A DNA stretch of 64,000 nucleotides from JADLGH01 sp964586675 (GTDB lineage Bacteria; Desulfobacterota_D; UBA1144; Nemesobacterales; UBA2774). The position numbers and the translations under genes were made by a program. Below, in pieces: positions 25,258 to 34,570 of the stretch. The notes under the pieces are model-generated. The model did not search any database. It had not been told where the DNA came from and saw only the letters and a program-made list of their open reading frames with translations. Every line of letters starts with the position of its first letter. Position 1 is the first letter of the stretch. The stretch spans positions 3,336 through 67,335 of the forward strand of contig CAZPHQ010000016.1 in the NCBI GenBank assembly GCA_964586675.1, written 5' to 3'.

Positions 25258-28029
25258 GTGAGTAAATTTCTGGATGGAACCAAAGCTTCCATACCGAAGG
25301 ACATTCTCTCGGCTCTCCCCGACGGCAGGCTGAGAGAGAGTCTCGAGCTATTCTTCCACACAGCCCCCGCCGGTTTTTTCATAATCGACGCCGATTCCCG
25401 GTTCATACTCGTAAACGAAAAATTCGCTTCGCTCTACGGGCTCGCCCCCGACGACCTCACTGGCCGTATCTTCCGGAACATGCTTCCGGGCACGGCGCTC
25501 GTTTTCGAGCCGCTCTGGAGCGCGGTGTTCGCCTCGGGAGCGCCTTCCGTAAACGTCGAGATAGCGCTTCCTCCCGTGGACGGGCACGTGGATGACAAGT
25601 ACTGGCTCGCGAATTTTCATCCGCTGAGGGACGAGGACGACAGGGTTCAGGCCGTGGGTGTAATGGTGCAGGACACGACGTATATAAAACAGGCGGAAGA
25701 CGCCGTCAGGGAAAGCGAGGAGAGGTACAGGCTTATCGTCGAGAATCAGACGGAGCTCGTGTGCAGGTTCCTCCCCGACGGCACGATCACGTTCGTCAAC
25801 GATTCTTACTGCCGCTACTTCTCGAAGATGAAGGACGAGCTTGTCGGCAGCAGCATATGGAACCTGATCCCCGATGCCGAGCACGAGAGGTGCAAGCTGT
25901 ACCTGGAGTCGATAACGAAAGAGGGCAAGACTTCGTCTATGATCGAGCACGAGGTGACAGTGCCTGACGGCAGGAAGCGCTGGCAGCAGTGGACGGACAA
26001 GGCGATATACGACGACGGGAAGCTCGTCGCGTTCCAGTCGACCGGCCGCGACATTACGGACAGAAAGATGATCGAGGAATCGCTCGCCGAGAGTGAAAGG
26101 CGCTACGCGCTGGCGGTCAAAGCCGGCGGGGTCGGCATATGGGACTGGCGCGTCGATACGGGGGAGATATTCGTCGATCCGGTCCTGAAAGCGCTCATCG
26201 GCTACGAGGACCACGAGATAAAAAACGATCTCGACGACTGGTGCTCCCACGTTCACCCGGACGACATGGAGCTCGTCGGCGAAGTGGCGAGGGGCCACAT
26301 CGAGGGCGAGACGCCGGGGCTCGAGGTGAAGCACAGGATGATTCACAGGGACGGGGGCGAGAGATGGTTCCTCGCGCGGGGCGTCGCGATAGAGCGGGGC
26401 GAGGACGGCAGGGCGACGAGGATCATAGGTACCGATGTCGACATCACGGAGCACGAGCTCATCGAGCGAGCGCACAGGGACGCTCTCTACCGGCTCTCGC
26501 GGCTCAACAGCCACGAAAAGATAATCAGGACCATAACCGAAAGCATACACAGATCCATAGATCTTCCGGACATACTGGAAAACGCCGTCGAATCGATGTG
26601 GAAGAACATCGAGAATGCGGACCAGGTGGCGGTTTTTCTTGTCGAGGGAGAGAACGCCGTGCTGAAGGCGCAAAGGGGCTTCCCGGACTGGTTCGTCGAA
26701 AAGGTCAGAATCCTCACCCCGCCCGAGGGCTTCATCTGGAGAACGCTTCGTGAAAAGAAGCCTCTCTTCTGCCCCGACGCCGATCGCGATACCATCATCG
26801 GCGATTCGGAGAGAAGCGCCGGCATCGAGAGCTACACCACGATGCCCATAAGCTGCGAAGGGGAAACCATAGGCTGCATCGTTATAAACTCGCGGAGGAA
26901 GAACGCCTTCGACAACGACGAGACCGGGTTCCTCGAAGACATAGCCGGGCAGCTCGACGTCGCCGTGAAGAACGCCAGGCAGGCGGGCGATCTCAAGCGG
27001 GCGCTCGGCGAGATAGTTGTTCTCAAGGACCAGTTACAGGCCGAAAACATATACCTCAGGGAAGAGGTGAGCCTCGACCTTTCGTCCGAGGATGTTGTCG
27101 GACAGAGCGAGGCCATAAAGAAGGTTCTCGCCGGGGTCGGCCGCGTGGCGGGAACGGATTCCACCGTTCTCATTACCGGGGAGACGGGCACGGGGAAGGA
27201 GCTAATTGCGCACGTCATTCATGCCCAGAGCAGGCGACGCGGCAAGATGATGGTGAAGGTGAACTGCGCCAATCTTCCGCCGACGCTTATAGAGAGCGAG
27301 CTCTTCGGGCGCGAGAAGGGGGCTTACACCGGAGCGCTCACAAGGCAGATAGGGCGGTTCGAATTAGCCAACGGCTCTACCATATTCCTCGACGAGATAG
27401 GCGAGCTTTCGCCGGAGCTCCAGGCGAAGCTTCTCAGGGTCCTCCAGGAGGGGCAGTTCGAGAGGCTCGGCGCTCCGGGCACGGTAGAGGTCGACATACG
27501 CGTCATCGCCGCGACGAACCGGAACCTTGCCGAAGAGGTGAAGGCCGGGAGGTTCCGGGAAGACCTTTACTACAGGCTGAACGTTTTTCCGATACATGTC
27601 CCGCCGTTGAGAGAAAGGCCGGAGGATATTCCGTCGCTAATATGGATGTTCGTCAGGGAGTTTTCCGCCAAGATGGGGAAGAGGATAGAGAGCGTTTCGA
27701 AAAGGGATATAGAAGCCGCGCGCCGGTATACCTGGCCGGGGAACGTGAGGGAACTAAAGAACGTTATAGAGCGCGCGATGATACTCACGCGGGGGAACGT
27801 ACTCCGCATCGAGCTCCCCGAGAACGAGGCCCCGACCGGGAACGCCGCGACGCTCCGGGAGATGGAGAGGGAGCACATACTCGCGACGCTGGCGAGGACG
27901 GGATGGAAGGTGAGGGGGAAGAACGGCGCCGCCGAGGCCCTCGGGATGAAGCCTTCGACGCTCGAATCGCGAATGGCGAAGCTCGGGATCAAGCGCGCTG
28001 CGGACCACGTCCGCGGGAATTCGAAGTAG
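25258..28029 (+). CDS. Sigma-54-dependent transcriptional activator with three PAS domains and a GAF domain
   Basis: 923-residue cytoplasmic regulator. Domains in order: PAS 1 (about 30-145), PAS 2 (about 155-270, ESEERYRLIVENQTELVCRF), PAS 3 with PAC (about 280-405, YALAVKAGGVGIWDWRVDTGE), GAF (about 415-570), AAA+ sigma-54 domain (about 605-840) and a C-terminal Fis-type helix-turn-helix (about 870-915). AAA+ motifs: Walker A GETGTGKE (about 641), GAYTGA (the sigma-54 contact loop, a Tyr variant of GAFTGA) and FLDEIGE. No receiver domain, so it senses a ligand, redox state or another signal through PAS/GAF, as in FhlA or NifA-like proteins. GTG start with GGGGTG upstream. Target genes unknown; the divergent glucosidase is one candidate. 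Confidence 0.93.
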   Translation: MSKFLDGTKASIPKDILSALPDGRLRESLELFFHTAPAGFFIIDADSRFILVNEKFASLYGLAPDDLTGRIFRNMLPGTALVFEPLWSAVFASGAPSVNVEIALPPVDGHVDDKYWLANFHPLRDEDDRVQAVGVMVQDTTYIKQAEDAVRESEERYRLIVENQTELVCRFLPDGTITFVNDSYCRYFSKMKDELVGSSIWNLIPDAEHERCKLYLESITKEGKTSSMIEHEVTVPDGRKRWQQWTDKAIYDDGKLVAFQSTGRDITDRKMIEESLAESERRYALAVKAGGVGIWDWRVDTGEIFVDPVLKALIGYEDHEIKNDLDDWCSHVHPDDMELVGEVARGHIEGETPGLEVKHRMIHRDGGERWFLARGVAIERGEDGRATRIIGTDVDITEHELIERAHRDALYRLSRLNSHEKIIRTITESIHRSIDLPDILENAVESMWKNIENADQVAVFLVEGENAVLKAQRGFPDWFVEKVRILTPPEGFIWRTLREKKPLFCPDADRDTIIGDSERSAGIESYTTMPISCEGETIGCIVINSRRKNAFDNDETGFLEDIAGQLDVAVKNARQAGDLKRALGEIVVLKDQLQAENIYLREEVSLDLSSEDVVGQSEAIKKVLAGVGRVAGTDSTVLITGETGTGKELIAHVIHAQSRRRGKMMVKVNCANLPPTLIESELFGREKGAYTGALTRQIGRFELANGSTIFLDEIGELSPELQAKLLRVLQEGQFERLGAPGTVEVDIRVIAATNRNLAEEVKAGRFREDLYYRLNVFPIHVPPLRERPEDIPSLIWMFVREFSAKMGKRIESVSKRDIEAARRYTWPGNVRELKNVIERAMILTRGNVLRIELPENEAPTGNAATLREMEREHILATLARTGWKVRGKNGAAEALGMKPSTLESRMAKLGIKRAADHVRGNSK

Positions 28030-29394
28030 CAGCATTGTTGCCATTATCGCCCGCCGCGCTTCAGGCGCTTTTAGCTCTCGAATATCGAAAAGCACATTCC
28101 GTGTGCGGACAGGACCTAAAGCGCGAGCACTACATTCTCAATTTTCAAAAATCGATTTAAAAATCCCCTATCTCCCCCTTTTCCTAAGGGGGAGATAAAA
28201 ACAGAGAGATAAAAAATAAAATGACTTTTACATTTGCATGACCACACACATGGTGTGTTTCTCGACGTATCATAGTGAGTTGGTACAAGCACCTGAAGCG
28301 CGTCGGGTGATAATTGTAACCACTCTGCTATATCGATTTCCTGCGCACATGGTGCGCAAATTGTGCTAAAAATCATCGCGTGTTCGCTAAATCTTGTTTT
28401 TCCTGATTGATTGATAAGGTACCCCCTCACCCTTTATCCCTGTTTTGGTTTCGGTTCCTTTCGAGCGGTATTAGATGGGTTTCCGTGCCGTCAGTCAAAG
28501 GCGTCCGAATGCTCGCTTGTTCGCATTCGTTCCCCGGAGGGGAGAGGGGAAATTAATGGGTCAGATTTTTAACGCTCATCCGCTCGATCATCTCGACGGG
28601 GCAAGGCCCGTGATTTAGACAAAATGCACGACCGAACGGTACTTTGAATTTCAGACCTTCCTACGTCGAATTCCTGCGGACGTTGTCCGCCCAATTTCGA
28701 CGTCCCGGAAGTATATTGCTTCGCTGCGTCCGGCTACGCATGGCTTCGCCGCGACGAGCGGCAGCTCGCAATATGAAAGAGCGAGATCCTGAAAGTTTTG
28801 GTTTGTATTGCCAAGGAGCAGTACTGGACATGCTTTCGTGCAATTGGCCAAGGGGTCTCGATTCCTCGCTTGCTCGAAATCGTGGTTCAGGGTGACAGAA
28901 GCGAGGAGTCACGGCTTTAAATTGATGTGGATTCCCGACAAAGGCACTCGGGAATGACAAATCTGAAAGATTAAATCCCCCTATATCTCCCTTTTCCTAA
29001 GGGGGAATGAAAAAGAAAGATTGCCGCGGTCGTGTAAGGCGCTCCCTCGCAATGACAAATTAGAAAGACTGGATTCCCGATAAATACGCTGATACTAAAG
29101 AAGACAGGTCCTGAGCGGTACTGGATAAAATCTTGTTGCGTACGGCCCGGGCGCCCGATCCCTCGCGCGCTCGAAATCGTTGGCAATCAAAAAAATTACG
29201 GACGTGGGGAGCCGCGGCTAGGGCCGCGACGTCCAATTACGGTGGAGGTCCATGCACGCACGAAATATCGGGGGTGCCACGATATTTCGGGGGTTTGTGT
29301 CGACGCACGGGCAGTGATTGTCCGTCTCCCGTAGATTAATATTCAATGACTGCCGGGCGTTAATCATTTTTAATCATCGTTTCCGGAGAGGGGC
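28030..29394. repeat. Intergenic repeat island 3 (direct, inverted and partial copies of family A)
   Basis: About 1.4 kb without a gene. An inverted family A fragment lies at about 28030-28112 (hairpin GCACA-TTCCG-TGTGC, 28092-28106) and a direct copy at about 28221-28470, with hairpin GCGCAC-ATG-GTGCGC (28343-28357) and the tail AAGGTACCCCCTCACCCTTT. A third fragment at about 28660-28700 has hairpin GCGGAC-GTT-GTCCGC (28676-28690). Family B (28931-28955), family D (about 29019-29055), CCCTTTTCCTAAGGGG palindromes (about 28180 and 28990) and the GTACTGGAT unit (28820, 29119) fill the rest. Short open frames here look like repeat read-through. Confidence 0.8.
29261..29289. promoter_or_regulatory. 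Perfect 10-bp inverted repeat upstream of the ABM-domain gene
   Basis: CGAAATATCG (29261-29270) and CGATATTTCG (29280-29289) are perfect complements around a 9-base spacer, 105 bases before the next gene. Each arm is followed by a GGGGG(T) run. It could be an operator or a hairpin ending the repeat island. Confidence 0.4.
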
Positions 29395-29748
29395 ATGGAA
29401 CTTGCAACCTTAATAGTGGAAATGGTCATAATGACGACAAGAATGAGCGTCAGCGCCAGGTGGAAAGACGAGCTTGCCAGTGCGCTTCGCGGTATGCTGG
29501 AGCCAGTCAGGCACGAGTCGGGGTGCCTCAGCTTCGATCTTTATATAGATACGGAGGACGACGACACGTACATGCTCGTCGAGGAATGGGAGACGAAGGA
29601 AGATTTCGACAGGCACCTACGGAGCGGGGATTACAAAAAATTTCTCGTTCTCATGGAGCTCCTGAAGGAGCCTCCCGAGATAAATATAAGCGTCATTTCG
29701 CAAAGGTCGGGTATGGAATACCTGGAAAGGGTAATCGGTTTACACTAG
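29395..29748 (+). CDS. Antibiotic biosynthesis monooxygenase (ABM)-fold protein
   Basis: 117-residue protein with the small ABM ferredoxin-like fold. Seen: RMSVSARWKDELASALRGML, then the family core VRHESGCLSFDLYIDTEDDDTYMLVEEWETKEDFDRHLRSGDYKKF. Relatives such as YgiN act as quinol monooxygenases, and others are heme-degrading or of unknown role. The N-terminal MELATLIVEMV is a little longer than usual, but the start is supported by GGAGAGGGG just upstream. Probably cytoplasmic. It leads a short run with two secreted-protein genes and an aquaporin; no functional link is obvious. Confidence 0.8.
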   Translation: MELATLIVEMVIMTTRMSVSARWKDELASALRGMLEPVRHESGCLSFDLYIDTEDDDTYMLVEEWETKEDFDRHLRSGDYKKFLVLMELLKEPPEINISVISQRSGMEYLERVIGLH

Positions 29749-29832
29749 CCGCCGGGGAGCAAGGGGGGGCGCGGGATCGCTTCCCGGGCGGCCGCAACGA
29801 TGGCATCAAGTAAACGAAAGGAGGTAAAGATT

Positions 29833-30273
29833 ATGAAGAGGTCGATTCTATACGCGCTTCTGGTTCTGGGTTTGATACAGGCTTACGCCCGGGCCGAGGA
29901 GCCAGCCGCTCAGACTCAGCGCGGCGCTATAAGCGAGGCAGTCGCACGGGAGATGCCGGTTCTCAAAGGCGATACCTGGATGGCGATGGACGAGAACTCC
30001 AAGATTGCGTTCATCTGGGGGGTGGGGCATGTGGTCACGATCGAGCAGGTGATCATGGAGCAGTATCCCGACCAGAAGAGGGATACGTTCGTGATGAAGG
30101 TGGTGGAGGCGTCCAATGCCTCGCCGGCGACGATGACACAGGTCGCGGCGGCGATAGACAAGTTCTACACGGAGAATCCCGACAAGCTGGATATGCCTGT
30201 TATGGCCGTTATATGGGACACGATGATAAAGCCCAACATAACGACAGGAATAGCCGGTCAGCCGCTCAAGTAA
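29833..30273 (+). CDS. Small secreted protein, possibly Rap1a/Tai-like
   Basis: 146 residues with a signal peptide (MKRSILYALLVLGLIQAYARA, predicted cut after ARA). The mature part begins EEPAAQTQRG and contains DTWMAMDENSKIAFIWGVGHVVTIEQVIMEQYP, a Trp-plus-helix pattern that loosely recalls Rap1a/Tai immunity-like periplasmic proteins; the match is weak. The C-terminus has FYTENPDKLDMPVMAVIWDTMIKP. The start is ATG at 29833, behind GGAGG. A small periplasmic protein of unknown role is the safe reading. Confidence 0.7.
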   Translation: MKRSILYALLVLGLIQAYARAEEPAAQTQRGAISEAVAREMPVLKGDTWMAMDENSKIAFIWGVGHVVTIEQVIMEQYPDQKRDTFVMKVVEASNASPATMTQVAAAIDKFYTENPDKLDMPVMAVIWDTMIKPNITTGIAGQPLK

Positions 30274-30306
30274 GAGGGCCCAGAACGTAATAAAAGGAGA
30301 TCGAAA

Positions 30307-30528
30307 ATGAGGAAAATCAAATATCTGATTCTTGTGGCATCCATAGCGGCACTGCCGCTGGCGGGATGCACCAATATGTCGAAGTCGCAGCAGGGAGCCC
30401 TAAGCGGAGGCGCCCTCGGAGCGGGCGCAGGGCTCGGAATAGCCGCTCTCTCGGGCGGGAACCTCTGGGTGGGGACGGCGGTAGGCGCGGGCGCGGGTGC
30501 CCTTACCGGGTACCTGGTAAGCCAGTGA
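30307..30528 (+). CDS. Small glycine-zipper lipoprotein
   Basis: 73 residues. The lipoprotein signal ends LAALPLAGC, with the Cys near residue 21. The rest is a glycine-zipper segment, GALSGGALGAGAGLGIAALSGG...VGTAVGAGAGALTGYLVSQ, as in OmpA/SlyB-like glycine-zipper proteins of the outer membrane. It probably packs in or against the membrane as an oligomer. AAAAGGAG upstream supports the ATG at 30307. It lies 33 bases after the preceding secreted-protein gene. Confidence 0.78.
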   Translation: MRKIKYLILVASIAALPLAGCTNMSKSQQGALSGGALGAGAGLGIAALSGGNLWVGTAVGAGAGALTGYLVSQ

Positions 30529-30655
30529 GACGCGGGCCTGCGCGAGCGGGCACGCGGAAACTATAGGTAACTCGAAAAGGCATAAGGCAGGATAATCCGC
30601 GGCAGGGGAAAGCGGGCCGCGGCGCAATCTTAATAACTCTGCTGGAGGTATGGTC

Positions 30656-31282
30656 ATGAAAAAGTACGCGGTCGAGTTCATAGGGACTTTCTTTTTCGTT
30701 CTCACAGTCGGCCTGACGGTTATAGACCCGGGAGCCGGCGTCGCGGCTCCGCTCGCCATAGGCTCGGTGCTTATGGTTATGGTTTACGCGGGCGGCCACA
30801 TATCGGGCGGGCATTACAACCCGGCTGTCACGCTCGCTGTATGGATGCGGGGAAGGTGCCCGGCGCAGGACGTTCCGTTCTACATGATAGCCCAGTGGCT
30901 GGCCGCCGCGGCCGCCGGGCTGTTGTCGCTTTATCTTAAAGGCAATCCTGCCATGACGCCGATGACGCCGAATGTCGTATACGCGCTTATAGTGGAATTC
31001 CTGTTCACGTTCGCGCTGGCCTATGTCGTGCTCAACACGGCGACGTCGAAAAACACGGCCGGGAATTCATATTACGGGCTCGCGATAGGCTTCACCGTCG
31101 TCATAGCGGCCTACTCGGCGGGGGCGATTTCGGGCGGTGCGTTTAACCCGGCGATAGCCCTCGGCATAACCGTTATGGGTATATCCGCCGCGTCCAATAT
31201 CTGGATATTCCTGGTGGCGGATTTTCTCGGCGGGGCCGCAGCGGCGCTCGTTTTCAACGCCATTAACCCCGACGACAAGTAG
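30656..31282 (+). CDS. Aquaporin / MIP-family channel
   Basis: Inner-membrane water or small-solute channel of 208 residues. Seen: six hydrophobic segments and the two half-helix NPA boxes, SGGHYNPAVTLAV and SGGAFNPAIALGI. The length and composition fit a water-type aquaporin better than a glycerol facilitator, but the selectivity residues cannot be settled by eye. ATG at 30656 is chosen because GGAGG at 30644-30648 is 7 bases away; an ATG at 30650 is too close to that site. A hairpin with a T-run follows the gene. Confidence 0.9.
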   Translation: MKKYAVEFIGTFFFVLTVGLTVIDPGAGVAAPLAIGSVLMVMVYAGGHISGGHYNPAVTLAVWMRGRCPAQDVPFYMIAQWLAAAAAGLLSLYLKGNPAMTPMTPNVVYALIVEFLFTFALAYVVLNTATSKNTAGNSYYGLAIGFTVVIAAYSAGAISGGAFNPAIALGITVMGISAASNIWIFLVADFLGGAAAALVFNAINPDDK

Positions 31283-31431
31283 CCGGGGCGGAAATCTCGA
31301 TTGTCTGGCGCGAGGACGACAGGCATGAAAAGAAGCAAAAGGAAACGCCCGCGGGCAGCGTTCTCCGGCGCGAGCGCACGGGCGGAAAAGGCTAAGGGAG
31401 TTAATCTCCTACCCCTCTTTCGGGAATCCCG

Positions 31432-31478
31432 GCCGCGGCCTTCTTCGAGGAAGCGCCGTGGCCGCGGGCCCGTTTTAA
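31432..31478 (+). terminator. GC-rich hairpin with T-run after the aquaporin gene
   Basis: CCGCGGCC pairs with GGCCGCGG around an inner CTTC...GAAG hairpin, and GTTTTAATT follows. It separates the aquaporin from the sulfatase/DUF1254 locus. Only about 34 bases remain before the next ATG, so the promoter of that locus is either upstream (making this an attenuator) or very close. Confidence 0.55.
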
Positions 31479-31511
31479 TTACCTATATGCTGTTTGCGGG
31501 AGGAAGGCGCT

Positions 31512-32984
31512 ATGAGGCGTAGAACCAAAAGCGTTTACGGCATTGCCGCGTTTATTTCGCTCTTGTTTTTTATCTCCGGGCTGCCGGATTGCACGTCGGC
31601 CGCGCAGGATTCGGCTACGGCCACAGCTGTGCCCGGACCCGAGCCTGGAACGCGAATAACCCCCGGATACGCCAGTCTCATCGGCGAGTTCGCCTACCTC
31701 TGGGGGTGGCCGATGGTGAACGTTCACAACCGCTACGCTACGTTTAAGGACGTGCCGAAGCCGGGACTGATGGGCGGAATAGTCCCGGTCGCTCCGCCCA
31801 ACACGCTCGCCATGCTGCACGATTACATCGCGCCCGAGGAAAGGATGGTCGCGTGCCCGAACCAGGACGTCGTCTACGGGTTCGGGATATTGTCACTCGA
31901 TAAGGAGCCCGTCGTGGTGCAGGTGCCGGATTTCGGGGACAGGTTCTGGGTCTACCAGATAGGCGACCAGAGGACCGACGGCTTCGCCGAGCTCGGGAAG
32001 ATGTACGGCTCGGAGCCGGGGTTCTATCTCCTGGCCGGCCCCGGCTGGGAAGGGACAGCGCCCGACGACATTAAAAAGGTCTTCCGTTCGCCGACTAACA
32101 TAGGATATGTCGTCCCCCGAGCTTTTTTAAATGATACGCCCGAGGACAGGGCTTCCGTACAGCCCGTCATAAACCAGATCATGATGTATCCGCTGAGCGA
32201 ATTCACTGGGGAAATCAAGACCACGGACTGGACTGCGATACCGAAGTTCCCGCCGCAGTCCGAGGGCGAAGAGGAAGTGAAGTGGGTAGTGCCCGATAAA
32301 TTCTTCGACCAGCTGCCTGAAATTTTAAATGAAGTGCCTCCGCTTCCGGGCGAGGAGCCGTTATACGCACTGCTGCAGTCCGTGCTCGACGCAGCTTCCA
32401 AGGACGACAAGATAAAGGCGGCCCTGAACCAGGCGGCGGCGGATGCGGACGCGAATATCGTGAAGCCTCTTTTCCAGTTCCGAAACTACGGCATCCCGCT
32501 TCCCGATAACTGGACCACGATCAACAACGGGGCGGATTTCGGGACGGATTATTTCACTCGCACGGCGGTCGCAAAGTCGAACATATTTGTGAACCAGCCG
32601 GCAGAGACGAAATACTTCTACCAGGACCTCGATTCCACCGGCGCGCGGCTCAACGGGAGCAAGCGATATACGGTCACTTTCCCGAAAGGGGAACTGCCTC
32701 CCGTGAAAGGGTTCTGGTCGCTCACGCTTTACAACGAGCACCACTTTTTTTATCCGAACGACCTCAAGCGGTATTCTCTCGGCACGAAGAACCAGGGTCT
32801 TAAATATAGCCCCGACGGCTCGCTCACGCTGTATGTTCAGAACGAGCCGCCCGGTGAAGACAAGCGGGCGAACTGGCTTCCGGCTCCGGCGGGAGACTTC
32901 ACTCTATACATCCGCGCATACTGGCCCGAGGCTTCTGCCGTCGAAGGAAAGTGGACGCCGCCGCCGGTCACTGCCGTTAAGTAA
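31512..32984 (+). CDS. DUF1254/DUF1214 secreted protein A
   Basis: 490 residues with a signal peptide (hydrophobic core GIAAFISLLFFISGLP; cut near TSAAQ). Seen: DUF1254 N-terminal domain (YASLIGEFAYLWGWPMVNVHNRYATF, then PNQDVVYGFGILSLDKEPVVVQVPDFGDRFWVYQIGDQRTD) and C-terminal DUF1214 domain (KRYTVTFPKGELPPVKGFWSLTLYN, SLTLYVQNEPPGEDKRANWLPAPAGDFTLYIRAYWP). The family is common in envelope gene sets but biochemically uncharacterised. ATG at 31512 with GGAGGAAGG upstream is preferred over an earlier TTG. It is the first gene of the sulfatase locus. Confidence 0.9.
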   Translation: MRRRTKSVYGIAAFISLLFFISGLPDCTSAAQDSATATAVPGPEPGTRITPGYASLIGEFAYLWGWPMVNVHNRYATFKDVPKPGLMGGIVPVAPPNTLAMLHDYIAPEERMVACPNQDVVYGFGILSLDKEPVVVQVPDFGDRFWVYQIGDQRTDGFAELGKMYGSEPGFYLLAGPGWEGTAPDDIKKVFRSPTNIGYVVPRAFLNDTPEDRASVQPVINQIMMYPLSEFTGEIKTTDWTAIPKFPPQSEGEEEVKWVVPDKFFDQLPEILNEVPPLPGEEPLYALLQSVLDAASKDDKIKAALNQAAADADANIVKPLFQFRNYGIPLPDNWTTINNGADFGTDYFTRTAVAKSNIFVNQPAETKYFYQDLDSTGARLNGSKRYTVTFPKGELPPVKGFWSLTLYNEHHFFYPNDLKRYSLGTKNQGLKYSPDGSLTLYVQNEPPGEDKRANWLPAPAGDFTLYIRAYWPEASAVEGKWTPPPVTAVK

Positions 32985-33024
32985 AGACGCACGGCATGCG
33001 AACGCAGTCAACAAGGAGGTTTAT

Positions 33025-34497
33025 ATGCAGGCACGGAATAAGTTCTTATGGGTTTTAATCGTCATATCGCTGTTGATCGCCGGAAGCTCGTGTAAAAGCC
33101 CCGAAAAGGAAGCGCCGCCTACTCCGGCTCCGACGCCGGCTCCCACTGCGAGCCCGACGGCAGGTCCCACGGCTCTCACGCCGGAAGAAGCGAGGGAAAT
33201 TGCCAAAGAGGCGTACATTTATGCCTACCCCATGATAGAGAATTACAAAACTATGTACGAGTACTCCATAGACAAATATAATTTCGAGTACAAGGCCCCC
33301 TTCAACCAGATATCGAACACTGCCAGGGTGTATACCCCGGAAGACAAGGTTATCGTTACGCCGAACAGCGACACTCCGTATTCTTTCGTATGGCTCGATC
33401 TGAGAGCGGAGCCGATGGTGCTTTCCGTTCCGGAGATTGCGAAAGACCGCTACTACTCGATCCAGCTTGTCGACCTCTATACCTACAACTTCGATTACAT
33501 AGGGAGCCGCGCAACCGGGAACGCCGCGGGCAGCTATCTCATCGCCGGGCCGGGATGGTATGGAGAGGCTCCTTCGGGCATAGCGGAGGTGATCCGCTCC
33601 GATACCGAATTCGTTCTCGCGGTTTACAGGACGCAGCTTTTCGACCCCGACGACATAGAGAATGTTAAGAAGATACAGTCGGAGTATAAAGTCGAACCCC
33701 TGAGCGTGTTTCTCGGCGCCGCCGCGCCCACACCCGCGCCGACCCCAGCTCCGGAGATAAACTTCCCGACATATAACGCCGTGGAAGCGCACGGAATAGA
33801 TTTCATCAATTATCTCAATTTCCTCCTCCAGTTCTGCCCTGCGATCCCCTCCGAAAAGGAGCTCATGGAGCGTTTCTCGAAGATAGGCATAGGGCCGGGC
33901 GAGGCGTTTCACTACTCTCAATACCCGCCCGATATAGTCGCCGCGATGGAGGCAGGAATAGCGGACGGGAAGGAGGCGATCGATAAGCAGGCGGCTTCTA
34001 CTGCAAGCTCTGAAGACGCGTTCGGCACGCGCGCATTTCTCGGGGACAACTATGTCGTCCGGGCCGCCGCTGCGAAGATGGGGATATACGGCAATTCAAA
34101 AGAAGAGGCTTACTATGTTGCGTATTTCAAGGACAGCGAAGGGAATCCGCTCGACGCGGCCGGACACAATTACACGCTCACATTCCCGAAGGACGGGCTT
34201 CCACCCGCCAACGCGTTCTGGTCCGTGACGATGTATGACGCGAAGACGCAGCTCCTCGTCGCGAACCCGATCAACCGCTATCTCGTAAATTCTCCGATGC
34301 TTCCCGACCTCAAATTCGCCGAGGACGGGTCGCTTACCGTTTATTTGCAGAACGAGTCTCCGGGAAAAGAAAAGGAAGCGAACTGGCTGCCGGCACCTGC
34401 CGCGCCGTTCTATGCTGTGCTCCGCATATACTGGCCTAAGGAATCGGTGCTGGATCATTCGTGGAAGGCTCCTCAGCCTGTGGCGGCGGCGAAATAA
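33025..34497 (+). CDS. DUF1254/DUF1214 lipoprotein B
   Basis: 490 residues, the same predicted length as the preceding paralogue but clearly diverged. The signal sequence ends LLIAGSSC, a lipobox (Cys near residue 22). It is followed by a Pro/Thr/Ala-rich linker with PTPAPTPAP units, so the domain is probably held away from the membrane. DUF1254 (EEAREIAKEAYIYAYPMIENYKTMYEY, VTPNSDTPYSFVWLDLRAEPMVLSVPE) and DUF1214 (NYTLTFPKDGLPPANAFWSVTMYD, ESPGKEKEANWLPAPAAPFYAVLRIYWPKE) follow. A second APTPAPTPAP stretch interrupts the middle of the protein near residue 235. AAGGAGG precedes the ATG at 33025; an upstream extension is a different-frame shadow of gene A. Confidence 0.9.
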   Translation: MQARNKFLWVLIVISLLIAGSSCKSPEKEAPPTPAPTPAPTASPTAGPTALTPEEAREIAKEAYIYAYPMIENYKTMYEYSIDKYNFEYKAPFNQISNTARVYTPEDKVIVTPNSDTPYSFVWLDLRAEPMVLSVPEIAKDRYYSIQLVDLYTYNFDYIGSRATGNAAGSYLIAGPGWYGEAPSGIAEVIRSDTEFVLAVYRTQLFDPDDIENVKKIQSEYKVEPLSVFLGAAAPTPAPTPAPEINFPTYNAVEAHGIDFINYLNFLLQFCPAIPSEKELMERFSKIGIGPGEAFHYSQYPPDIVAAMEAGIADGKEAIDKQAASTASSEDAFGTRAFLGDNYVVRAAAAKMGIYGNSKEEAYYVAYFKDSEGNPLDAAGHNYTLTFPKDGLPPANAFWSVTMYDAKTQLLVANPINRYLVNSPMLPDLKFAEDGSLTVYLQNESPGKEKEANWLPAPAAPFYAVLRIYWPKESVLDHSWKAPQPVAAAK

Positions 34498-34570
34498 TTA
34501 TCGCGGAGGGATTGGCAGGAAGTCGTAACCGAACGAAATAAGGCAGTGAAAAAAACAGCGGGGGTGCTTT

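Noticed and set aside
28644..28960. Short open frames in repeat island 3
   Set aside because: They run through dispersed repeats on both strands and lack ribosome-binding sites and domains.
32833..33024. Upstream extension of the second DUF1254 gene
   Set aside because: It overlaps the first DUF1254 gene in another frame and would hide the clear lipoprotein signal that starts at 33025.
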